This document shows positions 25,633 to 33,627 of a stretch of DNA of 64,000 bases, piece after piece. The first letter of the stretch is position 1, and each line of letters starts with the position of its first letter. A model generated the notes under the pieces. That model ran no database searches. It was not told the origin of the DNA and worked only from the letters and a program-made list of their open reading frames with translations. The DNA lies in assembly GCF_014930455.1 (NCBI RefSeq), contig NZ_JAAIYO010000012.1:186001-250000 (forward strand), read 5' to 3'. The position numbers were made by a program, and so were the translations under genes. Source of the DNA: Corallococcus soli. GTDB lineage: Bacteria > Myxococcota > Myxococcia > Myxococcales > Myxococcaceae.

Positions 25633-25718
25633 GGCCCTCTGTCGAAATTGGTAGACGAGGCGGACTCAAAATCCGCTGCGGCTGACCCCGCGTCCCGGTT
25701 CGAGTCCGGGGAGGGCCA
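25633..25718 (+). tRNA. tRNA-Leu (anticodon CAA)
   Basis: An 86-base class II tRNA. The acceptor stem GGCCCTC (25633-25639) pairs with GAGGGCC (25711-25717), with A as discriminator. The anticodon stem GCGGA/TCCGC encloses the loop CTCAAAA, giving CAA. A long variable arm and the TTCGAGT T-loop follow. CCA is only partly encoded. It reads UUG codons and its loop (A36-A37) fits modification by MiaA. No integrase gene adjoins it. Confidence 0.95.
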
Positions 25719-25810
25719 TTCCCCCAACGCAGTTCCGGCGTCCGAGATGCCGCATCCTCCGGATGACCGACCGTGAGAGCCCACCTCTGTCCTCCGCGCT
25801 GGGAGTCGCG

Positions 25811-26476
25811 ATGAAGGTACTTCTTGTCGAGGACGACGTGAGCCTCCGGGAGGGCATGGGCGAGCTGGTCTCCGAGCTGGCGGACGTGCAGGCGGTGGGC
25901 ACCATCCCCGAAGCGATGAGCGCCCTGGAGGCCGGGCGGTTCGAGCTGGTGATGACCGACCTGCGCATCGCGGGCAAACACGACGACGGTCGGGGCATCC
26001 TGGAAGCGGCCCGCCGCCGGCTGTTTCCCGTGGCCATCGTCAGCGCCTCCGGCCCCGACGAGGTCGACCAGGCCCTGCACCCGTTCCAGCCGGACGCCCT
26101 CCTGATGAAGCCCTTCCAGGTGGACGACATCATGGGGCTGGTCGAGCGCTTCCTCGACCTGAAGCGTCAGGTGCTCGCCGCCTCGGAGGCGCCGCTGGCG
26201 GCGGACGCCCCGGGCTGGACGGACCTCGCGCCGGGCGCGCGCTCGGCCACGCCGGATCCGGATGGCTCGCGGACGTGGGTGCGGCTGACGTCCGGCGCGG
26301 ACTTCCGCTGGCTCCGCCCGTCCTGCGGCCACGGCGTCCTCCTCCTGGAGGGTGAGCTGGAGCTGGACGGGGAACGCTACGCCGCCCCCAGCTACCTGTT
26401 CCTGGCCCATGGGGCCGCTCCCCAGACGCGCACGCGGACGGGTGCGCTGGCGGTGTGCGTACCGCTGCGCGGTTAG
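25811..26476 (+). CDS. Response regulator with cupin-like output domain
   Basis: A 221-residue protein from the ATG at 25811 ('MKVLLVEDDVSLREG'); an upstream ATG at 25763 is less likely. Residues 1-118 are a receiver domain with the acidic pair, 'LVMTDLRIAG' (phosphoacceptor Asp) and 'LMKPFQVDD' (Lys). After a linker, residues of about 150-221 ('TSGADFRWLRPSCGHGVLLLEGELELDGERYAAPSYLF') look like a small cupin barrel of the ChrR/quercetinase type, with a single His rather than a full metal triad. No DNA-binding domain is present. The combination is unusual. The RNA methyltransferase gene begins 16 bases downstream. Confidence 0.8.
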   Translation: MKVLLVEDDVSLREGMGELVSELADVQAVGTIPEAMSALEAGRFELVMTDLRIAGKHDDGRGILEAARRRLFPVAIVSASGPDEVDQALHPFQPDALLMKPFQVDDIMGLVERFLDLKRQVLAASEAPLAADAPGWTDLAPGARSATPDPDGSRTWVRLTSGADFRWLRPSCGHGVLLLEGELELDGERYAAPSYLFLAHGAAPQTRTRTGALAVCVPLRG

Positions 26477-26491
26477 GCGACGAGGACCCCC

Positions 26492-27862
26492 GTGGAGATC
26501 CCCCTCTGGCCCACGCCGCATGATCCGTCGCGGCTGGGGCGTCCGTCCCGGCGCGCGGCCACCGCGGCGCTGGAGACCCACATCGCGGTGCTCAAGGGGG
26601 ATCCGCTGAAGGCGGCGCTCGCCAACGCGCTGCGGGACGCCGAAGGGCTGGGCGGCCAGGAGCGGCGGTTCGTGGCCATGGCGTCGCGCGAGCTGTCCCG
26701 GCACCAGCGACTGTTGGACCTGGCGGCGCGCCTGCTGGGCCACTCGCACGCGAAGATCGTCATGACGGAGGACCAGGCGCTGGTGCGCTACACGCTCTGG
26801 CGCCGTCTCTTCTGTGGCGAGGGTTGGACGCGCATTGGCCCGGAGGTGAAGCTGCCGGGCCCGGTGCGGCCGCGCACCCTGCATGACGCGGTGCTGGAGG
26901 GGCTCGCGACGAAGCCCCTGCCGGAGCCTCCCGCAGCGGAGTCCGTCGCGGAGCGGCTGGCCACCCGGTACTCGTTCCCTGGCTGGCTCACCCAGCGGCT
27001 GGCGGACGTCTACCCGGAGGCGACGCTGGCGGGCCTGATGGCGTCCCTGGACGAGGAGCCCGCGCTGCACTTCCGCGTGCGCCCCTCCGGGACCCGGGAC
27101 GCGGTGCTCGCGGCGCTGGCGGAGGAGGGCGTGGTGGCGGAAGCCGTGCCGTCGTCGCCGGACGCGCTGCGCGTCGCGGACGCCAGCCACCGCATCTTCG
27201 AGTCGAAGATGATGAAGTCCCGGCGGCTCCAGGTGCAGGACGTGGGCAGCCAGCTCATCGTCCAGGCGTGTGTCCCGGCGGGGGGCTCCCTGGAAGGGCT
27301 CACCGTGGCGGACGTGTGCGCGGGCGCCGGGGGCAAGACGCTGGGGCTGGCGGACGCGGTGGGCGCGAAGGGGCGGGTGCTCGCGGGAGACCGCTCCAAG
27401 CGGCGGCTCGCGGATGCGCGCGAGCGGGTGCGGGAGTTCAGCCTCAAGCAGGTGACGTTCCCGCACCCGGTGCCATTGGATGCGGTGGACGTGGTGCTGG
27501 TGGACGCGCCGTGCAGCGGCACCGGCTCACTGGCGCGCGAGCCGGATCAGAAGTGGAAGCTGACCGCCAAGGCCATCAAGGAGTTCCAGGCCACCCAGTC
27601 CGCGCTGCTGGCGGAGGTCGCCGCCCAGGTGAAGCCCGGGGCGCGCATCGTCTATGCGACGTGCTCCGTGCTGCCGGAGGAGAACGACCGGGTGGTGGAG
27701 GGGTTCCTCGCGAAGCATCCGGGCTTCGCGCTGGAGCCGGTGGGGGAGGGGTGGGCCCCGGAGCTCCAGGCGGGCGTGGACGGGCCGTACCTGCGGGCCC
27801 TGCCGCCCCGGGTCCCCGGAGGGGGCTTCTTCGCCGCGCGCCTCGTCCGCAAGCCGGGTTGA
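26492..27862 (+). CDS. RsmB/RsmF-family RNA (cytosine-5) methyltransferase
   Basis: A 456-residue SAM-dependent methyltransferase of the NOL1/NOP2/Sun family, starting at GTG. The N-terminal 190 residues are helical and resemble the NusB-like part of RsmB, though shorter and divergent. The catalytic domain has the SAM site 'VADVCAGAGGKTLGLAD'. It also has the two cysteines of the family in 'VLVDAPCSGTGSLAREPDQKW' (nucleophile-release Cys) and 'IVYATCSVLPEEN' (catalytic Cys). It probably methylates 16S rRNA; the exact cytosine is not predictable. It may be co-transcribed with the response regulator before it. Confidence 0.9.
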   Translation: MEIPLWPTPHDPSRLGRPSRRAATAALETHIAVLKGDPLKAALANALRDAEGLGGQERRFVAMASRELSRHQRLLDLAARLLGHSHAKIVMTEDQALVRYTLWRRLFCGEGWTRIGPEVKLPGPVRPRTLHDAVLEGLATKPLPEPPAAESVAERLATRYSFPGWLTQRLADVYPEATLAGLMASLDEEPALHFRVRPSGTRDAVLAALAEEGVVAEAVPSSPDALRVADASHRIFESKMMKSRRLQVQDVGSQLIVQACVPAGGSLEGLTVADVCAGAGGKTLGLADAVGAKGRVLAGDRSKRRLADARERVREFSLKQVTFPHPVPLDAVDVVLVDAPCSGTGSLAREPDQKWKLTAKAIKEFQATQSALLAEVAAQVKPGARIVYATCSVLPEENDRVVEGFLAKHPGFALEPVGEGWAPELQAGVDGPYLRALPPRVPGGGFFAARLVRKPG

Positions 27863-27888
27863 CAGTCGGCGAGTCGCCACGTTACGCA
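27859..27888 (+). promoter_or_regulatory. Possible promoter with perfect -35 box
   Basis: TTGACA at 27859-27864 overlaps the stop codon of the methyltransferase gene. TACGCA at 27883-27888 is a poor -10 at 18-base spacing. It would drive the small helical-protein gene starting at 27908. The -10 weakens the case. Confidence 0.3.
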
Positions 27889-27907
27889 CGAACGACTTCT
27901 CCTGAGG

Positions 27908-28348
27908 GTGACAGCCGTGGCAGCAGACCCGAAGCAGTCCGAAGTGATGCAGCAGATCAATGAGGCCTTCCAGGCGGCCGAGTCCAAGCTCGCCAAGCTG
28001 CGTGAGGCCGTCGAGCGCAACACCGAGCTGGCCCGGGCCAACGGCAAGGCCGCCTTCCTCAAGGACAAGAAGGAACAGACCCACCGGGAGCTGGGCGAGG
28101 CCGTCTGGCAGAGCATCCAGCAGGGGCGCCTGACGCTGCCCGCGGGCTTTGATCGGTTCCTCGCCGCCATCGCCGCGGCGGAGAAGGCGTCCCTGGACCA
28201 CGCCGCGCAGCTCACGGATCTGCTCCGGGAAGGAGAAGAGGCCGCGGAGCGGTTGAAGGTGGCGAAGCCCCCGGTCGCCAAACCCCCGGTCGCAAAAAGT
28301 GTCGCGAAGCCTCAAACAGTTGTGGCGTCTGGAGTGAAGAAGCGGTAG
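27908..28348 (+). CDS. Small helical coiled-coil protein, function unknown
   Basis: A 146-residue hydrophilic protein starting at GTG; a second GTG at 27917 is possible. Residues of about 10-115 are nearly all helix with a high content of Ala, Lys, Glu and Gln, with heptad-like spacing at 'INEAFQAAESKLAKLREAVE' and 'EGEEAAERLKV'. The C-terminal tail has the short repeat KPPVAKPPVAK and ends in 'KKR', so it is basic and disordered. No known domain is recognised. It is flanked by the RNA methyltransferase gene and tRNA-Ala. Confidence 0.65.
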   Translation: MTAVAADPKQSEVMQQINEAFQAAESKLAKLREAVERNTELARANGKAAFLKDKKEQTHRELGEAVWQSIQQGRLTLPAGFDRFLAAIAAAEKASLDHAAQLTDLLREGEEAAERLKVAKPPVAKPPVAKSVAKPQTVVASGVKKR

Positions 28349-28350
28349 AA

Positions 28351-28380
28351 GAGCGCCGCCTTCGCAGGGCGGAACCGCTC
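28351..28380 (+). terminator. Bulged hairpin, possible terminator of the coiled-coil gene
   Basis: GAGCG-CCGCC pairs with GGCGG-(AAC)-CGCTC around the loop TTCGCAG. It lies directly after the stop at 28348 and before tRNA-Ala. There is no T-run, so the role is uncertain. Confidence 0.35.
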
Positions 28381-28414
28381 CCCAAAAGCGGTGCCGGCAG
28401 CACGCAGGAAAGAA

Positions 28415-28487
28415 GGGGCCATAGCTCAGCTGGGAGAGCGCCTGAATGGCATTCAGGAGGTCACCGGTTCGATCCCGGTTGGCTCCA
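28415..28487 (+). tRNA. tRNA-Ala (anticodon GGC)
   Basis: Acceptor stem GGGGCCA pairs with TGGCTCC including one G-T pair. The D-arm GCTCAGCTGGGAGAGC is standard. The anticodon stem CCTGA/TCAGG encloses ATGGCAT, giving GGC, and the T-loop is GGTTCGATCCC. It is 73 bases including the A discriminator. CCA is not encoded. A strong terminator follows 14 bases later. Confidence 0.96.
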
Positions 28488-28501
28488 CTCTGAAATGAAG
28501 A

Positions 28502-28532
28502 GGCCCGCGAGAGAAATCTCGCGGGCCTTTTG
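28502..28532 (+). terminator. Rho-independent terminator of tRNA-Ala
   Basis: GGCCCGCGAGA, loop GAAA, TCTCGCGGGCC: a perfect 11-bp stem followed by TTTTGCTTTT. This is the best intrinsic terminator in the window. Confidence 0.9.
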
Positions 28533-28620
28533 CTTTTGGCGCGCCCTGCTCGGGCAGGCCCCCCTCCAGCGTCCAAGCTGGAAGGGGTGTGTTGTGCCGG
28601 GCGTGGGGCGGAGCCGGGGG

Positions 28621-29541
28621 CTACTTGCCGGCGAAGACGTTCATCACGTCCTTGAGCAGCTTCACGGACTCGTCGTGCGGACGCTGGAACGCGTTGCGGC
28701 CCATGATGGAGCCGAAGCCGCCACCCTGGTGGATCTGCTTGATGTCGTCCATGAGCGCCGACGTCTCCTTCGCCTCGCCGCCGGAGAAGATGACGATGCG
28801 CTTGCCGTTGAACGCGGAGCGCACGACTTCGCGCACGCGGTCCGCCAGCGTCTTGGTGGGAATGTTGGCCTTTTCGAAGGCCTTCTTCGCCTCGGCCTGC
28901 TCCAGGAAGTCCGTGGGCGGCTTCACCTTGATGACGTGCGCGCCCATCTGCGCGCTGATCTGCGCCGCGTACGCCACCACGTCGATGGCCGTCTCACCCT
29001 CCTTGGACAGGGCGCCGCGCGGGTAGGCCCACAGCACGGTGGGCAGGCCGTAGGACTTGGCCTCCGCGATGATGTCGCGCAGGTCCTCGTACTGCTCGTT
29101 GCGGGCGGCGGAGCCCGGGTAGATGGTGTAGCCGACCGCCGTGCAGCCCAGGCGCACCGCGTCCTTCACGGACGACGTCACCGCGGACATGGGCGCGGCC
29201 GTCTTGGCCAGCGAGTCGGAGTTGTTCACCTTGAGGATGAGGGGAATCTCGCCCTGGAGCTTGCCGGCGACGGCCTCCAGGAAGCCCAGCGGCGCCGCGT
29301 ACGCGTTGCAGCCCGACTCGATGGCCAGCTGCGCGTGGTAGTCCGGATCATACCCGGCCGGGTTCGGACCGAAGGAGCGCGCGGGGCCGTGCTCGAAGCC
29401 CTGATCCACCGGGAGGATGACGAGCTTGCCCGTGCCCGCCAGCGTGCCGCTGTTCAGCAGCCGCGCCAGGTTCGTCAGCGTGCCGGGGTTGTCGGAGGGG
29501 TACCAGGAGAGGATCTGCTTGACGCGGTCGGTGTGTGCCAT
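28621..29541 (-). CDS. Class I fructose-bisphosphate aldolase (FbaB/DeoC type)
   Basis: A 306-residue Schiff-base aldolase of the archaeal/FbaB class, which splits fructose-1,6-bisphosphate to triose phosphates. 'LVILPVDQGFEHGPARSF' is the family N-terminal motif. 'HVIKVKPPTD' contains the Schiff-base lysine region, and 'KRIVIFSGGEAKE' supplies the phosphate site. 'GGFGSIMGRNAFQRP' ends the barrel. The ATG at 29541 follows AAGGAAA. The same frame stays open for another 1.8 kb upstream, across the divergent tolC gene, but that part is a shadow. Confidence 0.93.
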   Translation of the reverse strand: MAHTDRVKQILSWYPSDNPGTLTNLARLLNSGTLAGTGKLVILPVDQGFEHGPARSFGPNPAGYDPDYHAQLAIESGCNAYAAPLGFLEAVAGKLQGEIPLILKVNNSDSLAKTAAPMSAVTSSVKDAVRLGCTAVGYTIYPGSAARNEQYEDLRDIIAEAKSYGLPTVLWAYPRGALSKEGETAIDVVAYAAQISAQMGAHVIKVKPPTDFLEQAEAKKAFEKANIPTKTLADRVREVVRSAFNGKRIVIFSGGEAKETSALMDDIKQIHQGGGFGSIMGRNAFQRPHDESVKLLKDVMNVFAGK

Positions 29542-29775
29542 GTGGATTTCCTTGAAGGAAGGCGTCGAACTCGGCGCGGGATTCTGCGTTCCCTGCGCGC
29601 GCCGACCAAGCTTTGTCTGAAGGGAATGTCGTGGATTGTCACGCGCGCTACGGGGGCTCCTCGTGTGGGCGGGACTGGGCGGAAGCAGACGTCTGGCACT
29701 GAGCGCCGGCACACAGAAATGCTGCACCGGCGCGGGCTTCCGGATATGCCCGCCGCACACGAGGCGGACCACAGC

Positions 29776-31656
29776 ATGGGCAGAGAAGTCGGCAGGGTCG
29801 TCGCAGTGGCAATGATGCTCACGGGCGGTATTTCGGGCGCGCAGCTCTCCCCCACGACCGCTCCCTCGAACGCACCGGGAACGGGCGCTCCGGGCACCGC
29901 GGCCCCCTCTCCCGGCAGCCTGTCTCCCGCCACCATTCCCTCGCCGGGCGCCTCGGGAAGCCAGGGCACGCCGGGCATGCCCGGGACCTCCGGAACGGGC
30001 TCCTCTTCGGGCAGCCCTGTTCCAGGCGCCGGTTCGATGTTGCCGCCCGGTCCGACGCCGGTGAACGCGGGGCAGGCGGCCGAGGCCGGCAACGCCGCGC
30101 AGAGCGCCGCCTCCTCCGCGCCGAAGACCTCCACGACGATGCAGGGCACGCCGGGCGCGGGTGCCCCACCAGGCGCGGGTGTTCCGCCCACCACGGGTGC
30201 CCCAGGCACGGGTGTCCCCGGTGTCGGCCGCACGCCGGGCGGCGGAGCCAACGCTCCGGGCGGTGGCGTCCCCGGAAGCAGTCCGCTCGGAGACAGTGCG
30301 CCCGTGACAGGAGAGGCGCCGGGCGCCGTCGCCGGCGCGAAGCCGCCCAAGGGCCCCATCACCCTGGCCCAGCTCGTGGAGCGGGCGCGCACCCAGGACG
30401 CGCGCGTGGCGGAGGCGAGCGCGGAGCTGCGCAAGTTCCAGGCGCTGCACCAGCAGGCGAAGTGGGCGTGGTTCCCCAAGTTCGAGATCACCCTGGGCGC
30501 GGGCGGCCCCGTCCCCGAGGCGCGCAACGACGGCCTGGGCGGCCCGCCCACCACGGAGGCGTCGCTGGAGGGCGACTGGAACTTCGGCAAGGTGGGCGTG
30601 ACGGTGTTCTCCACCGGCAACGCGGTGCTGCCGCTGTACACGTTCGGCAAGCTGTCCGCGCTGGAGAAGGCGGGCGAGCAGGGCCCCATCGTCGGCGCGG
30701 CGTTGCGCGAGCGTGTGCGCGCGGAGGCCGGCTTCCAGGCCGCGCAGGCGTACTACGGCTATCAGCTGGCGCGCACCGGCCTGAAGCAGCTGGAGGACGT
30801 GTCCAAGCGCCTCAAGGACGCGGGCGACCGCATCGACGCGCTGCTCAAGGAGGACTCGGATCAGGTGGCGAAGCTGGACACGTACAAGCTGGGGTACTTC
30901 CGTCAGCTCGTGGAGGGCCAGCGCGCCAGCGCCCTGCAGGGGGAGCAGTTCGCGCTCACCGCCATCCGGCTGCTGGCCAGCGCCGCCCCGGGTGAGCAGG
31001 TGGAGGTGGTGGAGGAGGAGCTGCCGCTGCGCGAGGACGTGAAGGTGCCCGACCTGGAGACCGCGCTGAAGCAAGCCAACGAGCGCCGTCCGGAGCTCAA
31101 GGCCATCTCCGCCGGCATCATCGCGCGCGAGCAGGAGGTCCTCATCCGCGAGCGCAGCTACTACCCGGACCTGGGCCTCGCGGGCTTCTACGACGTGCGC
31201 TGGACGAGCAGCGCCACGCGCCAGCGCAGCCCCTTCGCGTACGACCCGTACAACGACCGGACCGTGGGCCTGGGCCTCGTGGTGCGCGGCACCTTCGACA
31301 TCCCCATCAAGGACGCGCAGTTGGATCAGGCCCGCGCGGAGCTGGACAAGCTGCGCGCGCAGGAACAGACGCTCAGGGCCGGCATCCAACTGGAGGTCAC
31401 GCAGGTGCAGAGCCAGCTCGTCGCGGCCTATGCGCGGGCGAAGTCCTTCACGGAGGCGGAGAAGAACGCGAAGCGCTGGGCCACGGCCGCCTACGCGGCC
31501 TTCGACCTGGGCACCGGCGACACGCGCGAGCTGGTGGACTCCTTCACCGCGCTGGCCCAGGCGTCGGCGGAGCGGGGCAAGAGCTGGTTCGATGTGCGCG
31601 TGGGGATGGCCTCCCTGGCACGCGTGACGGGTGCCGTCCCGGCCGCGGATGAATAA
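29776..31656 (+). CDS. TolC-family outer-membrane protein with long Pro/Gly-rich leader
   Basis: A 626-residue protein. The ATG at 29776 gives the signal 'MGREVGRVVAVAMMLTGGISGA'. Residues of about 24-195 are low complexity (PGTGAP, PSPGAS and PGGGV repeats). The remainder is TolC-like: two repeated helical halves with 'LAQLVERARTQDARVAEASAELRKFQ', 'RAEAGFQAAQAYYGYQLARTGLKQLE' and 'SYYPDLGLAGFYDVRW'. TolC proteins form outer-membrane channels with periplasmic tunnels. Here the next gene is MlaC, so a lipid-export or retrograde-transport channel is plausible instead of drug efflux. No RND or MFP partner adjoins it. Confidence 0.85.
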   Translation: MGREVGRVVAVAMMLTGGISGAQLSPTTAPSNAPGTGAPGTAAPSPGSLSPATIPSPGASGSQGTPGMPGTSGTGSSSGSPVPGAGSMLPPGPTPVNAGQAAEAGNAAQSAASSAPKTSTTMQGTPGAGAPPGAGVPPTTGAPGTGVPGVGRTPGGGANAPGGGVPGSSPLGDSAPVTGEAPGAVAGAKPPKGPITLAQLVERARTQDARVAEASAELRKFQALHQQAKWAWFPKFEITLGAGGPVPEARNDGLGGPPTTEASLEGDWNFGKVGVTVFSTGNAVLPLYTFGKLSALEKAGEQGPIVGAALRERVRAEAGFQAAQAYYGYQLARTGLKQLEDVSKRLKDAGDRIDALLKEDSDQVAKLDTYKLGYFRQLVEGQRASALQGEQFALTAIRLLASAAPGEQVEVVEEELPLREDVKVPDLETALKQANERRPELKAISAGIIAREQEVLIRERSYYPDLGLAGFYDVRWTSSATRQRSPFAYDPYNDRTVGLGLVVRGTFDIPIKDAQLDQARAELDKLRAQEQTLRAGIQLEVTQVQSQLVAAYARAKSFTEAEKNAKRWATAAYAAFDLGTGDTRELVDSFTALAQASAERGKSWFDVRVGMASLARVTGAVPAADE

Positions 31657-31722
31657 CCCTTCCAGGCCGCCAGTCTTCCAACGCGTCGTTTCACGCGTCC
31701 TTCAACCTGGAGCTTCATCAAA

Positions 31723-32361
31723 ATGATTGCTTCCCTGCTTGCCGCCACGCTGCTTGCCGCCGCGCCCGTGACTCCGCTCAACGTCGTGAAGTCGGGCAAC
31801 GCGGACGTCCAGAAGGCCGCCAACGCGCCGGGCGCCACCGTCCAGTCGCTCGCGTCCGTCGTGGAGAAGTTCGTCGACTTCGAGGAACTCGCCAAGCGCG
31901 CCATGGGCGAGAAGGCCTGGGCGGGCCTCACGCCCACCCAGCGCAAGGACTTCACCGACACCATGACGGGCCTGCTGCGCGCCTCGTACGCCCAGAAGGC
32001 CATCGGCCAGGCGAAGGCGGAGGTGGCCTACGGCAAGGAGAGCGTGCAGGGGAACGAGGCCACGGTCGACACGAAGCTCACCGTGAAGGCTGACCAGGTG
32101 CCCGTGGACTACAAGCTCTACCGGACCTCCGCGAAGACGGACTGGCGCATCTACGACGTCATCACCGACGAGGTCTCCCTCGTGGACACCTACAGCGGCC
32201 AGTTCCGGAAGATCCTCCAGACGAAGGGCTTCGACGGCCTGATGACGACGCTCAAGTCCAAGCGCGCGCAGCTGGAGAAGGAGAACGCCAACACCAGCGC
32301 CGCGTCGGTGAAGGACACCGCGGCCGGCACGACGGGCGCCGCGCCCCAGACGGCGAAGTAG
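31723..32361 (+). CDS. mlaC: MlaC-family periplasmic lipid carrier
   Basis: A 212-residue exported protein; 'MIASLLAATLLAAAP' is the signal peptide. It has the MlaC/Ttg2D fold: helical 'VVEKFVDFEELAKRAMG', 'WAGLTPTQRKDFTDTMTGLLRASYA', then strands 'VDYKLYRTSAKTDWRIYDVI' and 'LVDTYSGQFRKILQTKGFDGLM'. It ferries phospholipids between the outer-membrane and inner-membrane Mla complexes. In E. coli it is encoded with MlaDEF; here it is 22 kb away, beside a TolC-type gene that lies 66 bases upstream. The tail is Ala/Thr-rich. Confidence 0.9.
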   Translation: MIASLLAATLLAAAPVTPLNVVKSGNADVQKAANAPGATVQSLASVVEKFVDFEELAKRAMGEKAWAGLTPTQRKDFTDTMTGLLRASYAQKAIGQAKAEVAYGKESVQGNEATVDTKLTVKADQVPVDYKLYRTSAKTDWRIYDVITDEVSLVDTYSGQFRKILQTKGFDGLMTTLKSKRAQLEKENANTSAASVKDTAAGTTGAAPQTAK

Positions 32362-32387
32362 CGGGGGAGGGGGCTCTACGTGTCTGC

Positions 32388-32414
32388 TCCGCCCGGGCCG
32401 TGAGCCCGGGCGGA
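32388..32414. terminator. Bidirectional terminator hairpin between convergent genes
   Basis: TCCGCCCGGGC and GCCCGGGCGGA form an 11-bp perfect stem with a 5-base loop. It lies between the mlaC stop (32361) and the end of the minus-strand acyltransferase gene (32437), so it can serve both. Confidence 0.65.
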
Positions 32415-32436
32415 ACGTCCCAAGGGGCCGGACAGC

Positions 32437-33618
32437 TCAGACGGGCCGCTGGAACACGCGGTACGTCTTGGAGCGCTGGCCGCCCATGGACTCGATGGCG
32501 CGGTTGACCAGGTGGTTGTCCTCCAGCGTCCAGGAGATCTCCCCACCCGTGTAGCCCAGCGCCTTCGCGGTGCGCAGCGTGTCCAGGTACAGGATGGCGT
32601 CCAGGCCGCGGCGCCGGTAGCCCTCCTTGATGCCCAGCGTGAGCAGGCGCAGCCGCTTGAGGCTGCGCGACGCCAGCACCAGCTTCATCAGGCCAATGGG
32701 CAGGCCGAACGTGGTGAGGCGCCCGTTGGCTGCCTTGAAGGCCGGGTTGGCGTCCGGCAGCGTCATGGAGAAGGCGACGGGCTCCCCCTTCACCTCCGCG
32801 ATGAGCACCAGCTCCGGCCGGACGATGGTCTTCATCTCCTTGGCCATGTGGTCGAACTCGCGCTCGGTGAACGGGATGAAGCCCCAGTTCTTCTCCCAGG
32901 CGGAGTTGTAGACCTCCTTGATGCGGGCGACCTCCGCGGGGAAGTCCTTCAGGTTCACGGGGCGCACGGTGACGCCCTCGCGCTGACGGATCTTCTCCGC
33001 GATGCGCGCCACCTTCTCCGGTGGCTCCGCGGACGAGGACAGCTCGTAGGCCCACAGGTCCTTGGCCTTGGTGAAGCCGCACGTCTCCAGCAGCCCCAGG
33101 TAGTACGTGGGGTTGTACGGCATCATCAGCGCGGGGGGCGTGTCGAAGCCCTCCACGAGCAGGCCCCAGTCCTGGTTGGAGGAGAAGTTGGCAGGCCCCA
33201 GCAGCCGGTCGATGCCGCGCGCCTTCAGCCACGCGCTGGCGGCGTCCAGCAGCCCCCGGGCGACGCCCGCGTCGTTCACGCACTCGAAGAGGCCGAAGAA
33301 GCCCTCCTTCGTGCCGTGGACCTCCATGTGGCGCGGGTTCTTGATGGCGGCCACCCGGCCCACCACGTCCGAACCACGCCGCGCGAGGAACAGCTCCACC
33401 TCCGCGTAGTCGAAGAAGGGGTTCTTCTTCGGATCCAGGAAGTCCTTGCGCTCCATCTCCAGCGGCGGCACCCAGTTCGGGTCGTCACGGTAGAGGGCGT
33501 AGGGCAGCCGGATGAAGGCCGTCCGGTCCGACGCGCCGCGCACGGGCGTCACCTGCACGTCCGAGGGCATGGGAGGGAGGGTGGGGGAGGCGACGTCGTG
33601 CTCGGCGGGGTGGGCCAT
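32437..33618 (-). CDS. GNAT-fold acyltransferase, candidate bacterial ceramide synthase
   Basis: A 393-residue cytoplasmic protein. Residues of about 55-120 and 280-385 look like GNAT acyltransferase elements, including 'VGRVAAIKNPRHMEVHG', 'LTLGIKEGYRRRGLDAILYLDTL' (a pyrophosphate-loop-like R-R-x-G-L) and 'GGEISWTLEDNHLVNRAIESMGG'. The gene begins 9 bases after the serine palmitoyltransferase stop, so the two form an operon. In Caulobacter, the ceramide synthase bCerS is a GNAT-like protein of similar size encoded close to spt. I infer the same role here, acylating the long-chain base. Homology to bCerS was not tested. Confidence 0.6.
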   Translation of the reverse strand: MAHPAEHDVASPTLPPMPSDVQVTPVRGASDRTAFIRLPYALYRDDPNWVPPLEMERKDFLDPKKNPFFDYAEVELFLARRGSDVVGRVAAIKNPRHMEVHGTKEGFFGLFECVNDAGVARGLLDAASAWLKARGIDRLLGPANFSSNQDWGLLVEGFDTPPALMMPYNPTYYLGLLETCGFTKAKDLWAYELSSSAEPPEKVARIAEKIRQREGVTVRPVNLKDFPAEVARIKEVYNSAWEKNWGFIPFTEREFDHMAKEMKTIVRPELVLIAEVKGEPVAFSMTLPDANPAFKAANGRLTTFGLPIGLMKLVLASRSLKRLRLLTLGIKEGYRRRGLDAILYLDTLRTAKALGYTGGEISWTLEDNHLVNRAIESMGGQRSKTYRVFQRPV

Positions 33619-33627
33619 GAGGGAGGC

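Noticed and set aside
25633-28487. Genomic island integrated at tRNA-Leu or tRNA-Ala
   Set aside because: No integrase and no repeated 3' tRNA ends; genes between them have the same codon style as the rest.
29685-29705. TGGCAC box upstream of the TolC gene as a sigma-54 promoter
   Set aside because: The GC dinucleotide is not at the required 12-base spacing from the GG.
28621-31389. Reading frame of the aldolase extended to 922 codons
   Set aside because: The part beyond 29541 overlaps the TolC gene in antisense; the ATG at 29541 with AAGGAAA is the proper start.
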